A stretch of DNA of 25,906 bases from Geobacter sp. UBA5735. Lineage in GTDB: Bacteria > Desulfobacterota > Desulfuromonadia > Geobacterales > Geobacteraceae. The position numbers and the translations under genes are program-made. The stretch's first letter is position 1, and every line of letters starts with the position of its first letter. Shown piece after piece: positions 1-6,384 of the stretch. The stretch covers positions 1 to 25,906 of the forward strand of contig DIFZ01000014.1 in the NCBI GenBank assembly GCA_002419385.1, read 5' to 3'. A model generated the notes under the pieces. The model saw only the letters and a list, made by a program, of their open reading frames with translations. It did no database searches and was not told the DNA's origin.

Positions 1-896
1 AGAGACCCCGGCTGGTCGTGACGTACGTGCTGGCTTCGGACACGACGGCCCCGTCGGTTGCCATATCGTCTCCTGCCAGTGGCGCAACGGTCAGCGGAAC
101 CGTGTCGGTCAGTGCCGGCGCCAGTGACAGTGTGGGGGTAAGCAAAGTTGACTTCTACGTGAACGGTGCCCTTGTCTCCACCGACTCCAGTTCGCCTTAC
201 AGCTACAGCTGGGATACGACAACGCTTTCGAATGGCAGCTATTCCCTGAGCGCCAGGGCCTATGACGCAGCGGGGAATATAGGCGAGTCAGGCAATACTT
301 CAGTTACAGTTTCCAATCAGGTTGCCGACACCACGGCGCCGACCATGAGCAGCTTCACGATGCCGACGACGTCGACGTCCCTTGCGGTAGCGATCTCTGC
401 CCTGGCAGCAACTGACGCAGTGGGCGTTACGGGCTACCTGGTAACCGAAAGCTCGACCAGGCCATCTGCGACCGCCAGCGGCTGGAGCACGGGCGCACCG
501 ACTTCCTTCACCTTCAGCGGGACGGGGACGAGGACCGCCTATGCCTGGGCTAAGGACGCGGCAGGAAACGTATCGAACAGCCTGAGCAGGACCGTGAGCA
601 TCACGCTTGCCGATGCCACGGCGCCGACAGTTGCAATTACTTCCCCATCGAACGGTTCAGTGGTAAAAGGGACGAAAACCATCTATGTATCCGCTTCTGA
701 CAATGTTGGGGTAGGCAAGGTCGAATTCTACGTGAATGGGGTCCTCAAGCTGACTGACGCTTCCGCTCCCTACTCATATTCCTGGAATACGAAAACCGTC
801 GCCAATGGGACATGCACACTGATGGCCAGGGCGTATGATGCGGCAGGCAATGTGGGGCAATCAACGACAATCACTGTCACGGTCAGGAACCGTTAG
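1..896 (+). CDS. Secreted multidomain protein, C-terminal part: end of a DNRLRE-type domain plus three Ig-like domains (5' partial)
   Basis: The reading frame is open to the left edge (first full codon at 3), so only the last 298 residues are visible. The first residues, RPRLVVTY, match the usual end of DNRLRE-type carbohydrate-associated domains. Then come an Ig-like unit (about residues 8-102) with DTTAP, VDFYVNGALV and YDAAGN motifs of the Big_7 kind, a divergent middle unit, and a second Big_7-like unit (about 205-298) with VEFYVNGVLK and YDAAGNVG. The protein ends with its last beta strand, without a membrane anchor, LPXTG or PEP-CTERM signal. Such proteins are usually exported and act at the cell surface in adhesion or polysaccharide binding; the catalytic or sorting part, if any, lies upstream. 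It converges on the Crp-like gene with a shared hairpin terminator between them. Family assignment is firm, exact role unknown. Confidence 0.85.
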   Translation, partial: RPRLVVTYVLASDTTAPSVAISSPASGATVSGTVSVSAGASDSVGVSKVDFYVNGALVSTDSSSPYSYSWDTTTLSNGSYSLSARAYDAAGNIGESGNTSVTVSNQVADTTAPTMSSFTMPTTSTSLAVAISALAATDAVGVTGYLVTESSTRPSATASGWSTGAPTSFTFSGTGTRTAYAWAKDAAGNVSNSLSRTVSITLADATAPTVAITSPSNGSVVKGTKTIYVSASDNVGVGKVEFYVNGVLKLTDASAPYSYSWNTKTVANGTCTLMARAYDAAGNVGQSTTITVTVRNR

Positions 897-920
897 AGAA
901 ATAAGAAGTGAGTTTGTAAG

Positions 921-951
921 AAAGGGGCGGATTTCAGATCCGCCCCTTTTT
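921..951. terminator. Bidirectional rho-independent terminator
   Basis: A stem AAAGGGGCGGAT / ATCCGCCCCTTTT with a 5-nt loop is followed by T residues on the plus strand and preceded by A residues, so it can act in both directions. It lies between the end of the Ig-domain gene (896) and the end of the convergent Crp-like gene, whose TAA stop (950-952) overlaps the stem's right edge. Confidence 0.85.
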
Positions 952-1687
952 ACATTTCAATGCATTTTACCTTGGCATGTATTTCGCTGACCCTTTTGAA
1001 AAATGCTTCCTTGAGCAGGAAGGTCTTGTTGTCGAGGAATTCGATTTCACCTGCTTTCTGGAGCCTGTTCAGTATCCTGGTGGCTGTTTCGCGGGATACG
1101 GAAGCATAGCTGGCGATAAGCTGGTGCTTGATCCGCAGATTGATGATGACACCGCGGGCGTCCCTGACGCCATAGAGCTCCTGAAGGCGGTCGAGAACGA
1201 TCATGACCCGGTGTTCGGCACAGTCGAAGCTCAGCAGCTTCACCATCATCCATGCGTCCCTGAGCCGCAGGCAGAGGAGATCGATGATCTTTTGCCGGAT
1301 CCTTTCATGGGTCATGAGGTGATGCTCGAAGTCGTTTCTGTGCAACAGGCCGATGAGCGCTTCTTCGTGGGCTATGACGGTCGCCGGCTGGGTCTTGCCG
1401 TCGAGAAGGGACATTTCGCCGAAAAAGTCTCCCTTCTTGTGGATGGTTATGATCTGTTCCCGCCCGTCATCATTCAGCTTCACCACCCGTACTTTCCCGG
1501 CATAAACCAGGTACATGTACGAGGACGTATCCTCTTCGGAGAGCACAATCTGGTCTTTCTGAAAGCGTCTTTTGATCAGGACCCTGTCAATACAATCCGT
1601 TTCATCAGAGGAAAGATCGGAGAAAAAGGGTATGTTGCTGATGATGTTCTTCCCGCCCGGCTGATGTTTGTCTTCTTTCCAGACCAT
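950..1687 (-). CDS. Crp/Fnr-family transcriptional regulator
   Basis: The 245-residue protein has the two-domain Crp/Fnr layout. An N-terminal cyclic-nucleotide-binding-like beta barrel (about residues 18-130) contains GDFFGEMSLLDGKTQPATV, close to the phosphate-binding cassette of cAMP receptor proteins. A dimer helix follows (about 135-160), then a C-terminal winged helix (about 170-235) with recognition helix SVSRETATRILNRLQKAG. There is no N-terminal cysteine cluster, so it is not an FNR-type iron-sulfur sensor. The arginine expected after the GE motif is replaced by Gln (KTQPAT), so cAMP specificity is uncertain. The ATG start has a good ribosome site, GGGGGAG, about 6 nt upstream (1693-1699 on this strand). 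The gene stands alone. Target genes cannot be read from the sequence. Confidence 0.9.
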   Translation of the reverse strand: MVWKEDKHQPGGKNIISNIPFFSDLSSDETDCIDRVLIKRRFQKDQIVLSEEDTSSYMYLVYAGKVRVVKLNDDGREQIITIHKKGDFFGEMSLLDGKTQPATVIAHEEALIGLLHRNDFEHHLMTHERIRQKIIDLLCLRLRDAWMMVKLLSFDCAEHRVMIVLDRLQELYGVRDARGVIINLRIKHQLIASYASVSRETATRILNRLQKAGEIEFLDNKTFLLKEAFFKRVSEIHAKVKCIEM

Positions 1688-1973
1688 GGGTGTCTCCCCC
1701 GAAAAAAGCTTTGCATCTTTCTTCCTTCTGGAACACAGAGCTTCACACTAATCCAATAAATAGGCGCATTTTTTTGTCAGCTGGATACCAGCGTTGCTGT
1801 GCTTTGGACGGCGGCTTTGCCCAGCCCTGAAGTTTGTTCGAGCCGAAAAATGCTTTCGGCAGTCGTCGAGATGCCTCTATATTATGCATAATCCGTTCCA
1901 TTATTCTGGTGTCTGGTCGGGGAACGATGTCCTGTTGTTCCTCATGCCACGAACAGCTTATTGCTTCCGCTCA
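1688..1973. other. Intergenic region upstream of the Crp-like gene and prsK
   Basis: No convincing gene is seen here. The stretch holds the ribosome site of the Crp-like gene (about 1693-1699, minus strand) and presumably its promoter, though no well-spaced -35/-10 pair stands out on that strand. A short plus-strand reading frame (1794-2018) has no ribosome site and no recognisable motifs and is not called. Confidence 0.5.
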
Positions 1974-2002
1974 TTGAGTCTGGTAAAACTATCCTGTATG
2001 AT
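1974..2002 (+). promoter_or_regulatory. Putative sigma-70 promoter of prsK
   Basis: TTGAGT (1974-1979) and TATGAT (1997-2002) are separated by exactly 17 bp. The predicted transcription start, about 2009, falls at the edge of the heptamer array, so the array would be the 5' leader of the prsK mRNA. Confidence 0.55.
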
Positions 2003-2009
2003 GCATTCC

Positions 2010-2107
2010 AGAATTTAGAATCCAGAATCTAGAATTCAGAATTCAGAATTTAGGAGTCAGGAGTCAGAATCCAGGAGTGAGGAGTCAGAAGTCAGAAGCC
2101 GGAAGCC
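2010..2107. repeat. Heptanucleotide tandem array, 14 units
   Basis: Fourteen consecutive 7-bp units fill this stretch without interruption. They drift gradually from AGAATTT/AGAATCC/AGAATTC through AGGAGTC to AGAAGTC, AGAAGCC and GGAAGCC. The phase is kept exactly over 98 bp while the unit sequence changes, as expected of an old tandem array with diverging blocks. It lies between the putative prsK promoter and the prsK start. Confidence 0.9.
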
Positions 2108-2120
2108 GGGGGGCTCCTTC

Positions 2121-2144
2121 TGATCGCTGGCCGCTGATCGCTGG
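2121..2144. repeat. Direct repeat TGATCGCTGG adjoining the prsK start
   Basis: Two copies of TGATCGCTGG (2121-2130 and 2135-2144) are separated by CCGC. The second ends at the base before the prsK ATG, so the gene has no recognisable Shine-Dalgarno sequence. The first copy contains an in-frame TGA (2121-2123) that prevents an upstream start. Confidence 0.75.
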
Positions 2145-4214
2145 ATGCTGTCCTTTGCCGATATGATCCAGATTTTTCTGTCAATAATTGCCATAGCCTG
2201 TGCAGGAGCCTATATCGTGTCGGTTTTCGTGAAAACTGACAGGATCATGCTGTCTGTTCTGCTTGCCCTGGCGATGGCGGATGTCGCGTTGCTCGAGTTC
2301 TTCGATCTTCAAGCCGTGCTCAATCCTGAACACGTCATGTTCTGGAAAGAGTACGCTGTTGTGGCAGAAGGTTTCTTCCCCTTTCTCTGGCTCTTCGGGA
2401 TAACCGCCTCTGCCCACCGGCGCGGGGTGGGCGGTGCGTCCCGGATACAGAAAGTTCTGGTCCTCTTGTCCGTTGCCATGCCGCTCGGGGCGCTTTCCGG
2501 TTTGCGCGTCCCGTTTTTTTATTCGCCGGATTTCGGTGCCGAGCGGATGCTGTTCCTGAGCGGAATGTCCAGCGCTTTTTACGTGGCCATGCTGGTTTTT
2601 CTGGTTGCGGGACTGGTCAGCCTGGAGTCTGCGCTGAGAAATGCTTCCCGCGAGGTCCGCTGGCGGATCAAATTCGAGGTCCTGGGAGCTGCAGCCCTCC
2701 TGGGAGTAATGATTTTTTATTACAGCCAGGGCTTGCTGTACCGCAGCATAAATATGAATCTCGTCCCGATGAGGTCGGTTGTTTTCATTGCGGCAGCCGG
2801 CATGATGACGTTTTCCCGCTTCTGGAGAAAGAGCGGTTCCTGGCTTTACCTCTCCCAGCAGATGGCTTTCCGGTCGGTGGTATTGCTCATTGTCGGATGC
2901 TACCTGGTCGGTATAGGTCTGATGGGTGAGGGGATGAGGTATTTCGGCGATTCCTTCCAGCACAACCTGCTGATAGCTCTCGCGCTCCTTGCCGGCGTCG
3001 GCCTCTTGCTGGTGCTCCTGTCCGAAACGGTCAAACGCAAAATCAGGGTCTACCTGCACAAGAATTTCTATCGGCAGAAGTACGACTACCGAACCCAGTG
3101 GCTTCAGTTTACCGACGGGCTCGCGGCCGCCGGATCCCGGGACGATCTGTTGCGGGCCATCATCAGCGGCTTCTGCGAGATTTTCGGCATGGGGTGCGGA
3201 GCCCTGTTCCTGAAGGACGTCGACCGGGCAGCCTATCAGAATTGTGCGGTACTGCAGATGGAGTACTCGCCGCTGCTGTTCTCCGGGGAAGATGACCTGC
3301 TGCAACTGATCACCCAGCGCAAATGGGTCATTCACCTTGCGGAGGAGATGCCCGGGGCAGGCGGGCCGCAGGGGGACTATTTCCAGCGGTTTTCCATCAA
3401 GTTCGCCGTACCCCTGTTCCACGACAGCCGCCTGGAAGGGTTCATCCTGCTCGGCAGGCCTCTCAACAAAGACGAAGCCTACTATTATGAAGATTACGAC
3501 CTGATGAAGACCCTTGCCAGGCAGGCATCATCGGCCATTCTCAACCTCCGCCTTACGGACGAGCTTTCACGGGCACGGGAAATGGAGACGGTCGGCAGAA
3601 TTTCCGCGTTTGTGCTCCATGATCTGAAAAACCTGGTATCCGCTCTGGCGATGGTGGTCGATAACGCACGGGAGCACTTCGACAACCCGGAATTCCGGGA
3701 AGACATGTTCCAGTCGCTGGAAGGCACCGTTGACAAGATGAAGGGGCTGATCGCAAAACTGAAAGAGCTGAGTGCGAAACCTTTGTTGAACCTGCAGCGG
3801 GCTGACCTCCTCGAGCTGGCTTCCGCCACGGCCGGCATGGTGAATGCCGCGGAAATAAACGTCTTCGGTGCTCACGCCTTTGCCGAGATTGATGGGGAGG
3901 AAATGCGCAAGCTGTTGTTGAACCTCGTGCTGAACGCGGTGGAGGCTTCAGACGGAGGCTCCGGGGTTTCGGTAACTGTTGGGACAGACACGATGGCTTA
4001 TATCCGTGTCAGTGACCAGGGATGTGGCATGACGCCGGATTTCATCCGCAACGATCTGTTCAAGCCGTTCCGCACGACCAAGGCCAAAGGTCTGGGTATC
4101 GGGCTCTACCAGTGCAGACAGATAATCGAGGCCCATGGGGGGAGCATCGAGGTGGCAAGTGAGCCCGGGAAAGGATCTGCTTTTACGGTTAAGCTGCCGA
4201 AAGCTGAAAGCTGA
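2145..4214 (+). CDS. prsK: PEP-CTERM system sensor histidine kinase PrsK
   Basis: The 689-residue membrane kinase has the PrsK layout. Residues 1-295 hold about eight hydrophobic segments. A GAF-like cytoplasmic domain follows (about 320-470), then a dimerisation/phosphoacceptor helix with His492 in LHDLKN. The ATPase domain shows N-box Asn597 (NLVLNAVEA), DQGCGM at 624-629 and GLGIGL at 649-654, so it looks active. In the PEP-CTERM/exosortase systems this kinase pairs with PrsR, encoded next (4416), to control sigma-54-dependent genes for matrix or surface proteins. The ATG at 2145 lacks a Shine-Dalgarno sequence; ATG 2163 is the next option. The last residues, KAES, and the stop lie in a short TGAAAGC heptamer repeat (4198-4218). 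The signal sensed is unknown. Confidence 0.93.
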   Translation: MLSFADMIQIFLSIIAIACAGAYIVSVFVKTDRIMLSVLLALAMADVALLEFFDLQAVLNPEHVMFWKEYAVVAEGFFPFLWLFGITASAHRRGVGGASRIQKVLVLLSVAMPLGALSGLRVPFFYSPDFGAERMLFLSGMSSAFYVAMLVFLVAGLVSLESALRNASREVRWRIKFEVLGAAALLGVMIFYYSQGLLYRSINMNLVPMRSVVFIAAAGMMTFSRFWRKSGSWLYLSQQMAFRSVVLLIVGCYLVGIGLMGEGMRYFGDSFQHNLLIALALLAGVGLLLVLLSETVKRKIRVYLHKNFYRQKYDYRTQWLQFTDGLAAAGSRDDLLRAIISGFCEIFGMGCGALFLKDVDRAAYQNCAVLQMEYSPLLFSGEDDLLQLITQRKWVIHLAEEMPGAGGPQGDYFQRFSIKFAVPLFHDSRLEGFILLGRPLNKDEAYYYEDYDLMKTLARQASSAILNLRLTDELSRAREMETVGRISAFVLHDLKNLVSALAMVVDNAREHFDNPEFREDMFQSLEGTVDKMKGLIAKLKELSAKPLLNLQRADLLELASATAGMVNAAEINVFGAHAFAEIDGEEMRKLLLNLVLNAVEASDGGSGVSVTVGTDTMAYIRVSDQGCGMTPDFIRNDLFKPFRTTKAKGLGIGLYQCRQIIEAHGGSIEVASEPGKGSAFTVKLPKAES

Positions 4215-4218
4215 AAGT
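4198..4218. repeat. Three heptamers spanning the prsK stop codon
   Basis: CGAAAGC, TGAAAGC and TGAAAGT follow one another in register. The prsK stop TGA (4212-4214) is the first three bases of the third unit, so the C-terminal tail KAES is encoded by repeat sequence. Confidence 0.7.
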
Positions 4219-4223
4219 TTTCA

Positions 4224-4257
4224 GCGGGAAATGCGGGGAAGCGGGAAATGCGGGGAA
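4224..4257. repeat. 17-bp tandem repeat, two perfect copies
   Basis: GCGGGAAATGCGGGGAA occurs at 4224-4240 and again at 4241-4257, followed by a partial third copy. It lies in the prsK-prsR gap. Confidence 0.85.
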
Positions 4258-4271
4258 GCGGAGAAGCGTGT

Positions 4272-4319
4272 AATGCGTTGAAGCGATTGTTTTTCCGCAT
4301 GAACGAAGTGAACGCTTAA
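4272..4319. repeat. Dispersed ~45-bp repeat, copy upstream of prsR
   Basis: This segment starts AATGCGTTGAAGCG, continues with a T-run, then GAACGAAGTG and CGCTTAA. It aligns with 5826-5870 on the other side of prsR, which has AATGCGTTAAAGCG, a T-run, GAACGAAGTG and CGCTTAA in the same order. A shortened third copy begins at 5915. Confidence 0.7.
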
Positions 4320-4392
4320 ACGAAGTGCTCGCTTTATCGCTCAAACGAAGTGCTCGCTTTATCGCTCAAACGAAGTGAACGCATTATCGCAT
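4318..4392. repeat. 25-bp tandem repeat, two perfect copies and one diverged
   Basis: Units at 4318-4342 and 4343-4367 are identical; each begins AAACGAAGTG and ends TTTATCGCTC. The third, 4368-4392, begins AAACGAAGTG and ends in ATTATCGCAT. The array ends 11 bp before the prsR ribosome site. Confidence 0.88.
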
Positions 4393-4415
4393 GATCCCTG
4401 TCCAAAGGATAGCCA

Positions 4416-5783
4416 ATGGAAAAAATTCTCATAGTTGACGATACCGAAGAGATCCGCAAGCAGCTCAAGTGGGGGCTTGCCAAAGATTACGAGGTGCTGA
4501 CCGCCGGGGACGGCAAGGAGGCGCTGGCCGCTTTCCGCAAGCACCGGCCAAAGGTGGTCACTCTGGACCTGGGCCTGCCCCCTGATCCCGCGGGCACTGA
4601 AGAAGGATTCCGCTGCCTGGAGGAAATGCTTCACTCCGATCCGGCAGCCAAGGTCATCGTGCTGACCGGCAATGAGGAGCGGGCCAGTGCGCTCAGGGCC
4701 GTTCAGACCGGTGCGTGCGATTTCTACCAGAAACCCATTGACATCAATGAACTCAAGGTAGTCATCAAGAGATCGTTCCACATCCGTTCCATAGAGGACG
4801 ACAACCGGCGCATGCAGATCGCCCTGGAGCAGAAGTCCACCCAGTTCGGCGGCATGATGGGGCAGTGCCCCCAGATGGAGCAGGTGTTCTCCACGATCAG
4901 GAAGGTGGCCTCAACTGATGTGCCGGTCTTCGTGACGGGTGAGAGCGGAACCGGCAAGGAGCTGGTGGCACGGGCCATCCACGCGCTCAGCCTGCGCCAC
5001 GATCGGCCCTTCATCCCCATCAACTGCGGGGCCATTCCCGAGAACCTGCTCGAGTCGGAGCTGTTCGGTTACGAGAAGGGAGCATTTACCGGCGCGCACG
5101 CCAGGAAACAGGGGAAGGTCGAATACGCCCATCACGGGACGCTGTTTCTCGACGAGATCGGCGAACTTTCGGGGGGGCTCCAGGTGAAGCTGCTCCGTTT
5201 CCTGCAGGAGAAGGTGATCCAGAGGGTGGGTGGGAGAGAGGACATTCCCGTGGACGCACGAGTGGTGTCTGCCACCAATACGGACATCACAAAGGCGATA
5301 GCGGGGGGATCCTTTCGCGAGGACCTCTACTACAGGACCTCGGTAATAGCAATCCATCTTCCGCCGCTGCGCGAACGGGGCAGCGACATCATGCTGCTGG
5401 CAAACCTGTTTCTCAGGAGGTTCTGCGACGGGTCGAGCAGAAAAGTGCGGGGGTTCAGCAGCGAGTCGGTGAAACGGCTCGAGTCCCATGACTGGCCGGG
5501 CAACGTGCGGGAACTGGAAAACAGGGTCCAGCGAGCGGTCATCATGACCGACTCGCCCCTCCTCGAGCCGACGGACCTGGGATTCGCCGAAGCTTCGCCC
5601 CCCGGCGGTGTGACGTTTGATGAGAAGCTGACCCTGCGGGATGCCCGCGACCGGGTGGAGCGTGAGCTGATTGCCAGTGCCATCCAGGAACAGAACGGCA
5701 ACATCGCCAAAGCCGCTGAGGCTCTTGGTGTGAGCAGGCCGACGCTCTATGACCTCATGAAAAAACACGGCTTGAATGCGTGA
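4416..5783 (+). CDS. prsR: PEP-CTERM system response regulator PrsR (sigma-54 activator)
   Basis: This 455-residue NtrC-type activator has three parts. The receiver domain (1-120) has acidic pocket Asp8/Asp9, phosphoacceptor Asp51 (TLDLGLPP) and Lys106 (YQKP). The AAA+ domain (about 145-380) has Walker A GESGTGKE (175-182), the sigma-54 contact loop GAFTGA (222-227), and Walker B GTLFLDE (241-247). A Fis-type helix-turn-helix is at about 425-450 (ALGVSRPTLYDLMKKHG). All catalytic and sigma-54 contact residues are intact, so it should drive RpoN-dependent transcription when phosphorylated by PrsK. The ribosome site AAAGGAT lies about 7 nt before the ATG. Two candidate sigma-54 promoters (8687-8702 and 9789-9804) lie within 4 kb and may be its targets. 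The gene ends in repeat DNA: AATGCGTGA supplies the final Asn-Ala and stop. Confidence 0.94.
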   Translation: MEKILIVDDTEEIRKQLKWGLAKDYEVLTAGDGKEALAAFRKHRPKVVTLDLGLPPDPAGTEEGFRCLEEMLHSDPAAKVIVLTGNEERASALRAVQTGACDFYQKPIDINELKVVIKRSFHIRSIEDDNRRMQIALEQKSTQFGGMMGQCPQMEQVFSTIRKVASTDVPVFVTGESGTGKELVARAIHALSLRHDRPFIPINCGAIPENLLESELFGYEKGAFTGAHARKQGKVEYAHHGTLFLDEIGELSGGLQVKLLRFLQEKVIQRVGGREDIPVDARVVSATNTDITKAIAGGSFREDLYYRTSVIAIHLPPLRERGSDIMLLANLFLRRFCDGSSRKVRGFSSESVKRLESHDWPGNVRELENRVQRAVIMTDSPLLEPTDLGFAEASPPGGVTFDEKLTLRDARDRVERELIASAIQEQNGNIAKAAEALGVSRPTLYDLMKKHGLNA

Positions 5784-5940
5784 AATTGCGTTCAAGCGTT
5801 GAAAGCGGGGAAGTGTTGATGCGGGAATGCGTTAAAGCGGTTTTTCCCCTTGAACGAAGTGGTCGCTTAAGTGAAACGGACGCTTTGCCGCATATCCTGA
5901 AGGCTTTCAACGGGAATGCGTTGAAGCGGAAAAACGGGGA
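5772..5940. repeat. Repeat-rich spacer between prsR and the four-helix-bundle ORF
   Basis: From the prsR stop onward the spacer consists of diverged AATGCG, AAGCG and GAACGAAGTG elements: TGAATGCGTGAAATTGCG, AATGCGTTAAAGCG (5826) and AATGCGTTGAAGCGG (5915-5929). The block 5826-5870 repeats 4272-4319. An inverted pair, ATGCGTTAAAGCG and CGCTTTGCCGCAT (5881-5893), could form a stem. No stop interrupts the frame of the downstream ORF, so a GTG at 5780 overlapping the prsR stop is a formal alternative start. Confidence 0.65.
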
Positions 5941-5947
5941 AAGCTCA

Positions 5948-6298
5948 ATGGGTACTCATAAGGATCTGCATATCTGGCAGCAAGGTGTAGATCTGGTAGT
6001 GATGGTTTACAATCTTACAGCTGAATTCCCTGCATCTGAGGTTTATGGGCTCTGTTCCCAGATGCGACGTGCTGCAGTTTCTATTCCTTCAAATATTGCT
6101 GAAGGAGCTGCTCGACAGGGAGATAAGGAATTCATTCAGTTTCTCTATGTGGCGCTTGGTTCCCTTTCTGAGCTTGAGACACAATGCATTATCGCGCAGC
6201 GTTTGGGTTTCCTGCAGGAATCGACAGTCTTCGAAGCAATGGAAGCGCTGCGCAGAAAACTGCTCAATTTTATAAAACATCGCAAAGAAAGGAAGTAA
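5948..6298 (+). CDS. Four-helix-bundle protein (23S rRNA intervening-sequence / S23 type)
   Basis: The 116-residue protein belongs to the four-helix-bundle family first met in 23S rRNA intervening sequences. It starts with HKDLHIWQQGVDLVVMVY, carries the signature QMRRAAVSIPSNIAEG, and continues with the Lys-Glu-Phe and Leu-Glu-Thr-Gln helices typical of the group. The molecular role of the family is not established; relatives form pentameric bundles and one branch (Avd) serves diversity-generating retroelements, but no reverse transcriptase or variable repeat is seen here. The ATG at 5948 matches the usual family start; a GTG at 5780 would add 56 residues encoded by repeats and is unlikely. 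Base composition is richer in A+T than the neighbours. A second member, sharing the 16-residue signature, lies at 21857-22246. Confidence 0.88.
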   Translation: MGTHKDLHIWQQGVDLVVMVYNLTAEFPASEVYGLCSQMRRAAVSIPSNIAEGAARQGDKEFIQFLYVALGSLSELETQCIIAQRLGFLQESTVFEAMEALRRKLLNFIKHRKERK

Positions 6299-6330
6299 AC
6301 AGCTTTTTCCGCATCACCCACTTCACACGC

Positions 6331-6384
6331 ATTTACGCATCTCCGTCGCGAAGCGACATTTACGCATTCCCGGCGCGAAGCGCC
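6331..6384. repeat. 27-bp tandem hairpin repeat overlapping the end of the HD-GYP gene
   Basis: Two 27-bp units (6331-6357 and 6358-6384) each begin ATTTACGCAT and end in a perfect hairpin, GTCGCGAAGCGAC in the first and GGCGCGAAGCGCC in the second. The two sequence changes in the stem compensate each other (T-A replaced by G-C). The second unit runs into the minus-strand HD-GYP gene and encodes its last residues, ALRAGNA, with the stop within ATGCGTAAAT. Confidence 0.85.

Noticed and set aside
973..988. Sigma-54-like sequence TGGCATGTATTTCGCT on the plus strand
   Set aside because: Spacing fits, but it lies inside the Crp-like coding region, faces no plus-strand gene for over 1 kb, and the -12 half reads TCGCT rather than TTGCW. 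Probably chance.
2010..2107. CRISPR array
   Set aside because: The units are 7 bp and contiguous with no spacers. The other arrays in the window are likewise tandem without spacers, and no cas genes are present.
5948..6298. Avd-type accessory protein of a diversity-generating retroelement
   Set aside because: The fold family matches, but no reverse transcriptase, template repeat or variable repeat is in the window.
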